Of a stretch of DNA of 64,000 nucleotides, positions 54,196 to 64,000 are shown one piece after another. Within the stretch, counting starts at the first letter, position 1. Every line of letters begins with the position of its first letter. The position numbers and the translations under genes are program-made. The notes beneath the pieces were generated by a model. The model did not search any database. It had not been told where the DNA came from and saw nothing but the letters and a program-made list of their open reading frames with translations. The DNA comes from Agaricus subrufescens (taxonomy: Eukaryota; Basidiomycota; Agaricomycetes; Agaricales; Agaricaceae): NCBI GenBank assembly GCA_029945375.1, contig CM057061.1:1-64000 (forward strand). Direction: 5' to 3'.

Positions 54196-57100
54196 ATGAC
54201 AGAGCATAGTCAGGCTCAAACTCCGTCGCAACAGCTAGACGCTATCGAAAGCTCGCTGTCTACGCGTGCTATCAATCGATTTTATCAAATTCTGCAAAAG
54301 CATGACCTTCGATTTATTGCCCCGCCCTCTGCGTCTACCGCTCCCGAGGCCCTTCCGTCGCCGAACGTCCTGAAGCTTGACCCTTACTTTCCCAAGAACA
54401 AGGTTGCCATTGATTATGAAGAAATGCTCGGGCGTTACTCTCAAACTATCACTGCTCTCTCCAGCGTGCCCCAGAAAGAGATACAGTCGCAAATCGTTAC
54501 ATGTACTACCCTGGTGCAAGAAGAGGCACAATCTTTTCTTACCTGGAAGAAGCAAGAGTGGAAACGTCAAATATTCATGGCACACGAAGTCCTGACTGCT
54601 GATCCTAGTGAGTTTTGAGATGTCCATCGTCGATAATTGGCTCAGGCTGCGATTCTTCCCTCAGGTATTTATATGGATTCTCCGTTCAAATCTCTCCCTT
54701 CGGCTGTCGCCCTGACTCACTTAACTGTCGTTTCTACACACTACTTGTCCGGTCTCTCGTATAAAGATTCGGATTATGTTCTTTCGGCGCTCACGCTTCA
54801 GAGCCAAATATCCTCCACTAAGCGTCTCCCCTCCATTCCCATTTCCGCCCGCACTATCATAGAGCAACTGAACCTGTCACCTAAAGTCACCATCTATGCT
54901 TGTTGCCCCAAATGCTTTTACCTTTACGAAATGGACCATCCATACCCCCAGACTTGTACGAAACGCGCCGCTCCTGACCTGCCTGTTTGTGGGGCAGAGA
55001 TCTACAGTGATGACATGGCTCGACCGCACCGTGAATACGTCATGCAAGATTTCCATGACTGGTTGGCACGCTTTAATGCTCGCCCCGATATTGAAAACCA
55101 CCTTGATCGCAACGTACTCGCTCACACTCCTGATGCTATGCATGATATATGGGATGGCAAAGCTTTTCGGGAATTTCGGGGCCATGATGGGAAGTTGTTC
55201 CTCGAATGCCCTGAGGGCGAGAGTCGCTTGCTTTTCAGCATCAATATGGATGGTTTCAATCCGTTGTCGAACAAACAGGGAGGGAAGCAAATTTCATGCA
55301 CCGCCATTTACATGGTCTGCCTTAATCTTCCACCCCACCTTCGCTACCGACCAGAAAATGTTTTTCTGGTTGGCATTATACCCGGACCTCACGAACCCTC
55401 AGTTACACAAATGAACTATATTCTGCGCCCTTTGGTTGACGTCCTTCACAAGCTGTGGGACGTCGGCCTTTTCCTCAAACGGACTCATAGGTATCCGTTT
55501 GGTCGCAGGAGTAGAGTCGGTGTCATACCTCTTGTTGCGGACCTTCCAGCTTGTAGAAAAGCAGCCGGATTTGGAAGTGCCACGTGCAAACACTTTTGTT
55601 CTTGCTGCAAGATCACATTGGACGATAAAGACAATATCGATACTCGCTTATTCAGCCCTCGGGACTGGTCATCACACCTTCACTCTGCTTGGCTGTGGCG
55701 TGATGCGCCAACGTTGAGGGATCAGGAGAACGTTTTCGATCAATCAGGCATCCGCTGGTCAGAGTTGCTTCGCTTGTGCTACTGGGATCCCACATCATAT
55801 GCGACTATAGATTCTATGCACTGTTTCTATCTCGGGCTTTTACACCATCATGTCCTGAAGGTTTGGGGGATGCAAGAAAATGCGGTAGATGGACCTGGCG
55901 TTACGTACAATGCTCTAGTCAATAAGCCCTCAAATGTTGAGCTTGATCGTGGCCGTAATTACCTCCAGCTCCTGGAGTGGAAAGCTTTACTCGCTCTTCC
56001 CAAGGCCACCATCACTTATCTCTGTTTCGAGAATGGGCTTCGATTTTCTGGTCGATCAAAACCTATCCTTGTCAGCCGTCTTCAGGAAGTAAGTCCAGCC
56101 TATTTTCCCTTCTCTTCGAGGTCTGACTTTCGCAGTGGCAGGCTCAGAAGAAGGGGAAGCAGCGACAGACAGAGACGACTTCCACTCATACAGATCCGGC
56201 CCCTCATCAACCATTAATCGCCTCCAGTACTGATTCAACATCATCCTGCTTTCCAAACACTCGCCGATCTTCAGCCAGACTTACGTCACGCAAGACGATG
56301 GAACAAACTGCACCAGACCAACCGTTTACTTCACCACCCCTACCATTTCAAATCGCACCCGCCTCACAGTCTCTCACCAGTGACCTCAGGGAGTCGGGCA
56401 GAGTTTATCGCATGGCTGCTCCCCCACCGGATATCAATCCTTTCCCCATCAGTGTATTTGAATCGGTACCCACGTCACCGGCCCCTCAACCAACTTGGTC
56501 CACGAAACCGAAATCAACATCGTCGACAACCATGGGTACTACGAAAGTGAATATTGCAAAGAAGTCAAAGAATGAAGTACTGACCGCCGAGGAAATCGAA
56601 GATTATTGGAATTCTGCATTCAAATCTGCGCTTTCTCGCCTTCCGAAAGTTCATCTTTATCAAATGCTTTTGACAAAGTCACCGAATACCTGCATCAAAT
56701 CAGAGGCTCTTAAGCCGGATATCCTCAATGAGATACAACGCTTGGTAAGTTCCTGCCTTTCCATCAATAGTGGTCTCTGACCTCCACCCCCTTGTATAGC
56801 GCAAAGCGGCACGAGTCATCAATGAAAACGATAAACCAATTCAACAAACTGTTCGTTCCACAGCCTCTCCGGCGTCCGTTCCCCGACACGTTTCTACCCA
56901 TTTGTCAACAATTCCAATATCCATGGGTGGTAACAATTCCATTGGCGTTCAGCCCGCTGTTCCTCAAGATCTTACTTTCGACGAAGAGTTCGGGATTTTT
57001 GGGGGGATGGAACTTGATGGTGAAATGTGTAATCAGGTGAGTTGCTCATTTATGGCGCAAACATACATTCAATAGCCTTCTCTAGGCTCAAATAGGTCCA

Positions 57101-58485
57101 CGCAAAAATACAGCTAAATTAGATGTATGTTAAGATGTCAGAGGTGCCTACTCGAGCTAACAATATGTTTAACTTAGCGACTACCAACAAAACCCCGCAA
57201 AGAAACTTGTGTTCTAGGTAAAGAAAAGGTTGGTGATATAAAATTGGACATGACCCGCACCATTGTCCCATCGTGGGTTCCAAGAGGTCCAAGAAATCCA
57301 GGTTCAACAAAACAGGGAAAACTTCATGCGGATCAATGGCGCTCGTTCTGCACAATCAACCTGGTGATCACGTTAATTAGGCTTTGGGGTTCAGAACCTG
57401 AATATAGCAAGGAAGGTTTAATGCTTACGAATTTTCTGCATCTCGTCTCAGCCGTCAAGTATGCATCGCTTCGTGTGGTGACAGAAGAGTCAATTCTCGC
57501 TTATGAAACCCACATACATGCCTACCTTCGAACGCTCCTTGAGCTATATCCCGGAACGGAGCTCGTCCCCAATCAGCATATGGCGCTTCATTTCGGTGAT
57601 CAACTCCGAAGATTTGGACCAACGCACGGTTGGCGTTGCTTTGCATTTGAAAGGTTCAACTATCTTTTGCAGCGAGTTCAAACCAATATGATCGAAAGTT
57701 CGTCTTGTCCGACTACTCAATTTGAATTAGCTGCTGATACACTGGGAATAGACCAAATGGAGAAAACAATGTTCAACAGTTTCTGTATAATGCAACGGCT
57801 CCGTCCTTTATTCCATCCATCGCAGTTACCTAACGATCTCCACCCCATTGCCGACTCTTTCTGCAAGACTTATGATCGGGATACGCGTGGCACATTCATG
57901 AGCGAGGATTTTGGACAAGACAATCAAGATCTCGGTCTCGATGCTGATGACAAGCTCCAATCACTTCCCCGTGACGTTTTCACACTCCTTTGTGATTGGT
58001 ATAAACGGAACAATGTAGCTGCGAAAGATATATCTCGCGATGTTCGTTTCTGCAGCACAATACCGTCACAGGTACTCTACAAGACTGCAAGACAATCCCA
58101 GCCGGATAGTCATATCATGTTTCGTTCACAAGGGCCTAGTAATTCTCAGAGGGCAGTGTGGCATGCCGGATCAATCATGTCGATTTTCCAACACCAGCTC
58201 AAAGGCGTCAAGACTATGTTCTTTGTAGTCAATCTGTTTATACCTGCCAAATTGGAGTCGGCTCACCCTGAAGTGTTTTGCCAAGCTCACTTATTTTCAT
58301 TTGTAGCTGGACAGCTATTCAATGTCGAGGGTCGTTTGCCTTCCACCCTTGTTTCTGTTGATCAGGTGATTGGGCATTTTGCGTACGCAAAAACGGATTA
58401 CTGCGATGCTTCTGGACGCATGTTGTTTCAGGCGTTACCCCTCGAAAAGGTCGGGTGCAGTTCAATGTGCGACGTCCTTAACTGA
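54196..58485 (+). CDS. CACTA/EnSpm (Tnp2-type) transposase, about 1342 aa, six exons, intact
   Basis: Exons 54196-54607, 54665-56088, 56136-56744, 56800-57036, 57086-57124 and 57178-58485 total 4029 nt; every junction keeps phase and no stop remains. Introns are 47-57 bp with GTGAGT, GTAAGT or GTATGT donors. Domains: coiled N-terminus; Cys pairs (CCPKCFYLYEMDHPYPQTC) of a zinc-ribbon-like head; catalytic core with SINMDGFNPLSNKQGGKQ, FLVGIIPGPHEPS, DLPACRKAAGF, CKHFCSCC and TIDSMHCFYLGLLHHH; a disordered Pro/Ser-rich insert (exons 3-4); and a C-terminal part with KLHADQWRSF and LVPNQHMALHFGDQLRRFGP. The DGF..P and D..H motifs are typical of Tnp2 transposases, which cut at CACTA ends in the nucleus. 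Start chosen as the first ATG after the acceptor-like site. Confidence 0.88.
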
Positions 58486-58529
58486 TTCTTGTTTACAGCA
58501 ATGATGACTGTATTGTATCTTACATACCC

Positions 58530-60780
58530 CATACCTACCGAGCACTCAACTGCCCAAGTTCTTGTTCTTCTATATATCCTACGTCTATAGTTAATTGATG
58601 AGTTACACGACCCGCGGGTGTGATCAATAATGTAATCGTGTGTGATTAATCACGTTGCCGCAAGTTTGATGGCTGAGTCTCAATCGACTCTCTTGACAAG
58701 TTGCCACGACCATGGTCCCTAGGCTCTGGCTCATCTCTTATAAGGCCTTCCCGCATAGCAGACACTAGTCCCTATGCATTCTGGAGGTAGACATATGTCG
58801 CCTCCAGTCGTCGCATAGCAGACCTGAGTCCCTATGCTCTCTTATGGCCTTTGTTGGTCGGGCAAAGGTTTCGTTCCTGTTGGATTCTGTTGTACTGCAA
58901 CCACATTCTATTCAGGTGAGTAGATGTGACCTTGAGATACTAGTCCTGAATAAGAATCTTAACAGAAGAACACTTGACTTTCGTTGGCTCATATGACTCG
59001 TTCAGAGATAGCTTGGAGGTCGTGTCGTATCTCTGGCTACATAATGCCATCAAACTGGGCTGCCACGCGGAGGTCATGAGTGTCGTATGGATATGTGTAG
59101 AACAGCGTGTTCTATGTGAGTGTTGTATTTGCTGCTCTATAAAGAGCTAATTCAAACCAAGAAATAGTAAATGCAGAGCAGGAATGCACTGCACTGTTGC
59201 GTCGTTAGCAAAATCGATTATTTGGCAGTACCTTTGGCCGTATGAACCCTCCTGATGTTTTTGAGCCCCTTGAGGGCAAGTCCTGAATGGTTTCGTTTTG
59301 ATTGCTGGGTCTCAATTGACTCTGTTGACAAGTCGCCGCCACCATGGTTCTTAGGCTCTTGCTCATATCTTATAAGGCCTTTCTGCAAATTAGACACTCG
59401 TCCCTATGCTCTCTTGTGGCCTTTGTTGGCCTGGCAATAGTTTTGCTCCTGTTGTACTGCAACAACTCTACCCGGGTGAAACGACTGGCATTCGTAATAA
59501 AAGGGTTCCTCGTAGCTTTTGAATGGTCAGCAAAGTTCTACTTGATTTTCCTTGACTGATATGCCTCACGTAGGGATAGCTCGGAGGCTGTGTCTTACTC
59601 CTAGCTGCAAACGCCATTATCCCGGGTTACCGTGTGGAGGTCATGAGTGTCGTATGGATCAGTGTGGCAGAGAGTCTCGGCGGCGAAGCAGTAACTCTCC
59701 ATTGATTGATTGCATGATATCTAAGTCCTACAACTCATAATTCACCCTCTGGCCTCTTTAGTGACGGCGCTCATGATATCTTGGCGTTTCTGAACCCCTC
59801 CTGGGTAAGTCTCGAATAGTTCTGTTTCCTTCTCAATTGCGATAGGTCATTTGATGTATATCAATCTCTTGGACTCAGTAACTCATTCGCATCCACTCAT
59901 TCATGTACATGCACGTTGAAGGCAATTAATAGGCTTGTGCACAAATACCTCGGAATTTAGATTCTAATAATACCGAAAATCCCCGAAAATCCCCGTAAAT
60001 CCACGAAAATCCCACAGCGTCAGAAATACGGAAGTAATGATTTCCAAGCCCTTACTTTTATCAATCGGTCAAGCAACCTTCAGCGCCTACAAGTTGTATC
60101 TGTGACTTCTGCACTTTTCAGCATCAGTGTCCATCAAGGAGGTTTTGAACAGTAAGTTGCCTTCCTCATCACCTGTTGATATAGAATACTAATATACCTC
60201 CCACTGTCCTCGTGTATTGTGCCCCAGCAAAGCAAGAGGCATATCCGGCTTCATATGACAGACCTCGTGCATTTTGTACCGACTCGATTAAGATCACGCT
60301 GCCCTCCAATCGTAAGTTTGAAAATACATGGTATAATTAGAACAATCCAGAATTCCGACATTACACTTTAGGGACTCAGGGCACTGAAGCGGTGAGCGAT
60401 ACTCCCCTGAGCAAATCTCTGCCCCAATTGATGACTTGTCAGTGCCTTTGAATGCATGAACATCGCAATATTCCGCCTTCCATTGCGGCGTCGGGCCACT
60501 CTGACAGTCCCTATCAGATCCTAAGCCTCTGAACCCCTCCAATTTCGAATAGTTTAAAGTATTATTGATGTAAAAATACTAATATGCCCTCTAGTTTGTC
60601 ATTTTCCGTTTTAACTACTACCATCTCCAATCCCAGCACGAGCCCTGCACTCTCCTTGTCCTGCAAAACATCCAGTTCTGCGACACATGCAAAAAGCGAT
60701 CATTTGGCCTGACCAACAGACCTCCTGTCCTCGCGTCCCTGCCCTTTGAGAGACAGATGTCCTCTGATCAAAGAAGATTT
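58530..60780 (-). repeat. Inner part of right inverted arm, including a tandem duplication
   Basis: Inverted partner of 38640-39648: CATACCTACCGAGCACTCAA at 58530 mirrors 39648-39630; 58690-59120 mirrors 39440-39000; 60350-60500 mirrors 38900-38750. The block 58670-59120 is repeated, more diverged, at 59300-59680. The CTCTATGCTCTCTTATGGCC and GCATAGCAGACACTAGTCCC words recur in both copies. No gene beyond the small peptide frame. Confidence 0.75.
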
Positions 60781-61684
60781 CGCGCGTAAGCTTATTACGA
60801 TAAGCGCATGTACGAATCTCTCGCACAAGTCTTGGGACTCCAGAAGACGAAAACGAATCCTTGCACGCTCGAACTCTAAGGCTAGCGCACTTTCGGCATA
60901 TACTCACTGCCTGTAAACAGGCATCGAAGGAGGCAGTACTCATGAAGTAATTACGAAAAGGAGGTCTTGCCTAGCTTCATTCAAGATGCGGGTTCTTCAG
61001 CTAAATCTGCGGAACCCAAAAACGTCGGGCTGAAACCTCTTCTTCAATAATTCTTCTCCCCGACGGCATCGTTTCAGTTGTCATAATTTCTGAATGTACA
61101 AGATGCGCTTTGAATGCGAATGCTGGCTTGACGGGGATGGTAGCTGTAAGTAATAACCCTATGATGGAACATATTGTAACACGGTAAGTATTCTTGAGCT
61201 TCAGTCTCCACATTTGAAAGATACACTTTCTGTGCCTTTTCTGATGTTGCGTTTAAAGGACAATACAGCGATTATGAAATTCCGAAATTCCAAAATTCCA
61301 GGAATTTCAAAAAACCCGAAAAGACTGAAAACCATGCATGGTCAAAGCAAGTTGATGACAGTGTGGGTTCTACGTTTGTTTCTTTGCTTCGTTCGTCACA
61401 TACCCAAATAACAGAATGTAAAGTTTGCAATGATTAAAGGATTGGTCAAGTCTAACTCTCAGGAACGCAGACTCTGGTGGTGGCAGATAAGGGCAAGGTA
61501 TGTCGGGCGTGTTCTATTCGTCTTCTGAGACCTAGATGCACACCTTATTGACTTGAAATTACACCCTCGCAGCATTACGGAAATACACTCTGAAGCTGCG
61601 ACACGTCTACTTACACCTTCCAGGGTCTCTTCCTCAATGCCAGTTCTCCGCATCATTCTCTCCTTCAAAGATGCCGCCATGCCG
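60781..61684. other. Right-arm spacer
   Basis: No convincing gene. It contains AAATTCCGAAATTCC-type word clusters at 61275-61325 like those at 38450 and 59975. Short ORFs here are scattered and overlap. Confidence 0.4.
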
Positions 61685-61974
61685 TTAGAAACTACCATCG
61701 CCCTCGTCATCGGCATCGTATTCATCTTTTGCAAACGTGCGTTTTCTCACTACGCGCCTGTTACTCCTTTTAAAAACTTTTAAGTCGTCATAATCTTCTT
61801 CCGAGATGTCCGCGTCGTATCCTCCTTCCTGCTCCAATGCACCAAATGTCCCTCTATAGGACGTTTTTACGTGTTCTAAAATTACAGGTAGGTGATTATG
61901 TTCTCCTTAGAGGGCGTGCGTGGCTCACCTGTATGTTTAGCCTGCGCTATAATCGTCGTGTACATAGTGTTCAT
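61685..61974 (-). CDS. Right-arm small acidic protein gene, 78 aa, two exons
   Basis: Exon 1 61974-61929, intron 61928-61876 (GTGAGC...TTTTAG), exon 2 61875-61685, 79 codons with TAA. The start is MNTMYTTIIAQAKHT; then RGTFGALEQEGGYDADISEE, a basic patch (KRSNRRVVRKRTFAKD) and an acidic end (EYDADDEGDGSF). The left-arm gene ending at 35023 has the same order, intron position and ends (QEAGYTADVSD; YNADDEDEG). A tandem paralogue lies just outside at 62218-61997. It reads inward, as its left partner does. Function unknown. Confidence 0.65.
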
Positions 61975-61996
61975 TGAGTGGGATTGACTACAAGCT

Positions 61997-62260
61997 TCAT
62001 GATTTCCTTTCACAAAGGTGTGTTTTCTCGCCCACACACCTGTTATTCCTTTGAACAACTCTCGAGCTGTAGTTCTCTTCCTCTGAAACGTCCGCGTCGT
62101 ATCCTACCTCCTGCGCCAATAAACCGAATGTCCCTGTATAAGGCGTTTTTGTGCGTCCTAAAACGGTTACATTCTTTGTATAGTACATACGTGACTCACT
62201 CGTATGTTGAGCATCCATGCCCTACGCTATAGTCGTGGCGTATGTAGTGCTAGTTGAGTG
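61997..62260 (-). pseudogene. Tandem paralogue of the small acidic protein gene
   Basis: About 280 bp upstream copy of the preceding gene. A GTGAGT...GTTTTAG intron (about 62195-62154) precedes GTFGLLAQEVGYDADVSEEE; the frame then reaches KTHLCERKS and a stop, lacking the acidic end. It is likely a 5' duplicate that lost its last part. Confidence 0.5.
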
Positions 62261-62439
62261 GTAGTAGTGGGACGTCAGACGCGTCCTCGAGCCAATGCCT
62301 GTGGCTCGATGTGGCACTGTTTGGCTTCATCAAATTGGTGCAACTCAACAGTTCTTCATTTTTCGCATTACAGGCTTGTTGGATCACCTTGTTTATCTTT
62401 CACCGTAAGCTCAAGATTTATTCAGAAGAAGACAGACAC

Positions 62440-62812
62440 CAATTTTTGGACACTATGTTGAATTTTTGAGGGTTTTCCGCTTGTGGTTAAAGTTCGCGCA
62501 AGGTTGGAAAATTCTTAGTAAAACGCTAGAATAAATTCATACAGTATTTCATGAATTTATGATAACTTTTTATTACAATAAGATTAGTATATTGTATAGG
62601 AATTTTATCAAACCTATTATTAGCCATATGTTAGCCAGCCAAATCATTGTAAACGATACAAATATTCAAAATAATCACCTGTAACTCATTTTAATGTAAG
62701 TTCCGAATAAAGCTACAAATAGATGTTGGAGTTTATTCTGAGTTTGATTTAAAAAATAATCGGAAATATACTCCTAAAAGCTCCTATGGTTTATGGTAAC
62801 CCACACGCAGTG
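62440..62812 (-). repeat. Right terminus of the giant element
   Basis: Antisense it begins CACTGCGTGTGGGTTACC and then matches the left end in patches (TTTTTTAAATCAAACTCAG / TTTTTTAATCAAAACTCAG; ACATATGG). After it come TATA and CpG-free flank. Confidence 0.85.
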
Positions 62813-62844
62813 TATACAGTATCAACCAATGAGATATTTACAAC

Positions 62845-63120
62845 TCAATTGAAGTGAGACACATCATGCAAAACAATGAGATGACTCAGGAGGCCAAGAT
62901 GGCACAAACCATTCTCATCAAAAGTGACTAGTCCTTGCACCTCAATAGAATTCTCCAATGGCCTGTTGACTATGATTAGGTTCTTATTCCTGAAAGTCTC
63001 CAAGATGTCCCCCTCAGACATATTCCTGTATCCTGCCCAGTCAACAATCCCAGATAGAGACTGCAGATCATTTAAAGAAACACCTTGGTTTGGCAGGTAA
63101 GTATCATAGATAGCCTTCAC
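62845..63120 (-). CDS. Hypothetical ORF, 91 aa, in old flank
   Basis: Reads YLPNQGVSLNDLQSLSGIVD, WAGYRNMSEGDILETF and VTFDENGLCHLGLLSHLIVL. No family recognised. With the two ORFs upstream on the same strand it may form one decayed multi-exon gene; 63121-63224 could hold an intron. CpG is absent. Confidence 0.35.
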   Translation of the reverse strand: MKAIYDTYLPNQGVSLNDLQSLSGIVDWAGYRNMSEGDILETFRNKNLIIVNRPLENSIEVQGLVTFDENGLCHLGLLSHLIVLHDVSHFN

Positions 63121-63224
63121 AGACTCAAGCTGGGATGGGAGTGAGGAGAGGCAACTAAGCAGGTGTCAGGCATAGGTCAGACTCACTTACATGAAATTGT
63201 GTGTCCAGGGTGTAAAAAACCAGT

Positions 63225-63500
63225 TCACCTCCCACAATTGGTAGGAGGATACTCATTACTAAGTTTCCTTTCACTTGTCAGCTCAGCCTGGTGTTTACTT
63301 GCATTGGCTTCACCTTGTCTGTGTTCTTCAGCCACAGCTTGAATCATGTCTTTTAGTGATCTGCTTGAATACCCTAGAATTCTTATGTCACTTACCAAGA
63401 ATTCCCTATACAACCTCCTTATCTCTCCCAGTCCATCTTCCTTTACCCCATCCACTTGTGCCTTGCTTTTCCTCACTTTCTTTTGTTTGGGAGAACTCAT
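63225..63500 (-). CDS. Hypothetical basic ORF, 91 aa
   Basis: Starts MSSPKQKKVRKSKAQVDG (ATG at 63500), then GEIRRLYREFLVSDIRILGY and a helical EEHRQGEANASKHQAEL stretch. The basic head resembles a nuclear localisation signal. Unknown family. It may be the start of the gene continuing into 63120-62845. Confidence 0.4.
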   Translation of the reverse strand: MSSPKQKKVRKSKAQVDGVKEDGLGEIRRLYREFLVSDIRILGYSSRSLKDMIQAVAEEHRQGEANASKHQAELTSERKLSNEYPPTNCGR

Positions 63501-63515
63501 ACTGTAAAAAGCATG

Positions 63516-63968
63516 TCAACCTGTAGTTGCCCTCTTTGACTGAGGTTGTATAACTCTTGGGTTCTGAACCCTTCCCCTATCTGTGTCCTTTCCTTGCACT
63601 GCCTCATGCTCTCTGTCTTCCCCATCTTTATCACCACCATCCTTCTCTGCTGTATCCTCCTCTGTATCCATTTCATTGTTCTTTTCCCTGGTGGGGCCCT
63701 CACTCATCCTCTCTCCCTCCTCTGTATTCATTTTATTGTTCTTTTCCCTGGCAGGGCCCTCATTCATCCCCTCTGGCACATTTATGTTGGCATCTTTTTC
63801 TTGCCCCTCAGCCTCCAGTTCACCCATCCAGATGTCACCTTTCTCATGCTCTCTTCCATGCTCAGATGTAGGACACTCTCCTTCTTTCTCACCCAGTTTG
63901 TCTGGCTTTCTTTCTCCATCCATGTCATTGTCCTTGTCACATATCTCTGGTGTCTTCAAAGTTTCCAC
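63516..63968 (-). CDS. Hypothetical acidic repeat ORF, 150 aa
   Basis: Extremely Glu/Asp/Lys-rich and probably disordered. It contains a duplicated 20-residue unit (EGPAREKNNKMNTEEGERMS / EGPTREKNNEMDTEEDTAEK) encoded by the tandem repeat at 63661-63780. The ORF may extend beyond the window upstream. No function can be given. Confidence 0.35.
   Translation of the reverse strand: METLKTPEICDKDNDMDGERKPDKLGEKEGECPTSEHGREHEKGDIWMGELEAEGQEKDANINVPEGMNEGPAREKNNKMNTEEGERMSEGPTREKNNEMDTEEDTAEKDGGDKDGEDREHEAVQGKDTDRGRVQNPRVIQPQSKRATTG
63661..63780. repeat. 60-bp tandem duplication
   Basis: TCTGTATCCATTTCATTGTT... at 63661 recurs as TCTGTATTCATTTTATTGTT... at 63721 with a 60-bp period, keeping the acidic frame. 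Confidence 0.8.
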
Positions 63969-64000
63969 CTCTGCTGCCCTCTTCCTTTCCTGTACACTTG

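Larger units (their letters stand above)
33843..62812. mobile_element. Giant CACTA/EnSpm-type transposon, about 29 kb
   Basis: Left terminus CACTGCGTGCGGGTTACC, right terminus its inverse (GGTAACCCACACGCAGTG), identical over 25 bases but one and homologous further inward. TATA flanks both ends (33839-33842, 62813-62816). The inverted arms share several diverged blocks to 39648 on the left and from 58530 on the right. The core contains an intact Tnp2-type transposase. CpG frequency is normal inside and near zero outside. EnSpm elements start CACTA/CACTG and make short (2-3 bp) duplications, which fits. That one unit spans the 29 kb is inference. Confidence 0.75.

Noticed and set aside
57320..57345. 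ADQWR in the transposase as a lost catalytic Glu
   Set aside because: I recall Gln at this place in related fungal proteins and cannot align the family here, so loss of activity is not claimed.
33843..62812. Two unrelated short elements in opposite orientation instead of one giant element
   Set aside because: Homology continues inward in matching order over kilobases, a transposase lies between, and the CpG border coincides with both ends; still not excluded without an empty site.
1..64000. CRISPR arrays, prophage, rRNA or tRNA genes, bacterial operons
   Set aside because: No regular spacer-repeat array, no RNA-gene signature seen, and introns throughout mark the DNA as fungal.

Overview
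The window is nuclear DNA of a filamentous fungus, almost certainly a basidiomycete of the Agaricomycetes. The evidence is short GT-AG introns (43-57 bp, one of 80 bp) with fungal branch points such as GCTAAC and GCTGAC, repeat families typical of mushroom-forming fungi, and no prokaryotic or viral organisation. The genus cannot be told. It is essentially all mobile DNA; no clear single-copy housekeeping gene and no RNA gene was found.

Region 1 (1-16186) is a nest of Ty1/copia retrotransposons of one family. Copy A is antisense and runs off the left edge. Copy B (4744-11132, sense) is nearly complete in pol but is broken by an ORF1-only LINE-type retroposon (4875-7183, 15-bp target duplication) and by a solo LTR (8144-8460, 5-bp target duplication). 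Copy C (11133-15353) has a full pol frame with two CGA-to-TGA stops. Copy D is an integrase fragment fused at 16187 to an old LINE ORF1 relic.

Region 2 (16187-33842) is old, almost CpG-free DNA. It holds LINE relics, an antisense Ty3/gypsy pol relic (17430-20803), a Tc1-like transposon with two amber codons (22050-23645), a decayed gene joining a tyrosine-recombinase-like part to a RecQ-type helicase (24604-28086), a decayed antisense gene of unknown function cut by an intact Tc1-like transposon (28475-30080), and a 1557-bp foldback element (32282-33838).

Region 3 (33843-62812) looks like one giant transposon of about 29 kb. Its ends are inverted (CACTGCGTG...CACGCAGTG) and flanked by TATA on both sides. 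Long diverged inverted arms (33843-39648 and 58530-62812) each carry a small spliced acidic-protein gene next to the terminus. The core holds an intact, spliced CACTA/EnSpm (Tnp2-type) transposase of about 1342 aa (54196-58485), an intact 692-aa companion gene (50262-52463), a 190-aa gene with a GC-AG intron (52622-53418), an intact 449-aa coiled-coil gene (43510-45157 antisense), a SUN-domain gene, a WD40-like gene, other multi-exon genes of unknown function, and a captured fragment of a PDR-type ABC transporter. CpG is normal inside it and nearly absent on both sides, which supports a single insertion into the old repeat block.

Region 4 (62813-64000) is the CpG-free flank again, with three antisense hypothetical ORFs. 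All splice models, and the unity of the giant element, come from reading the sequence by eye; transcripts and an empty-site comparison would test them.
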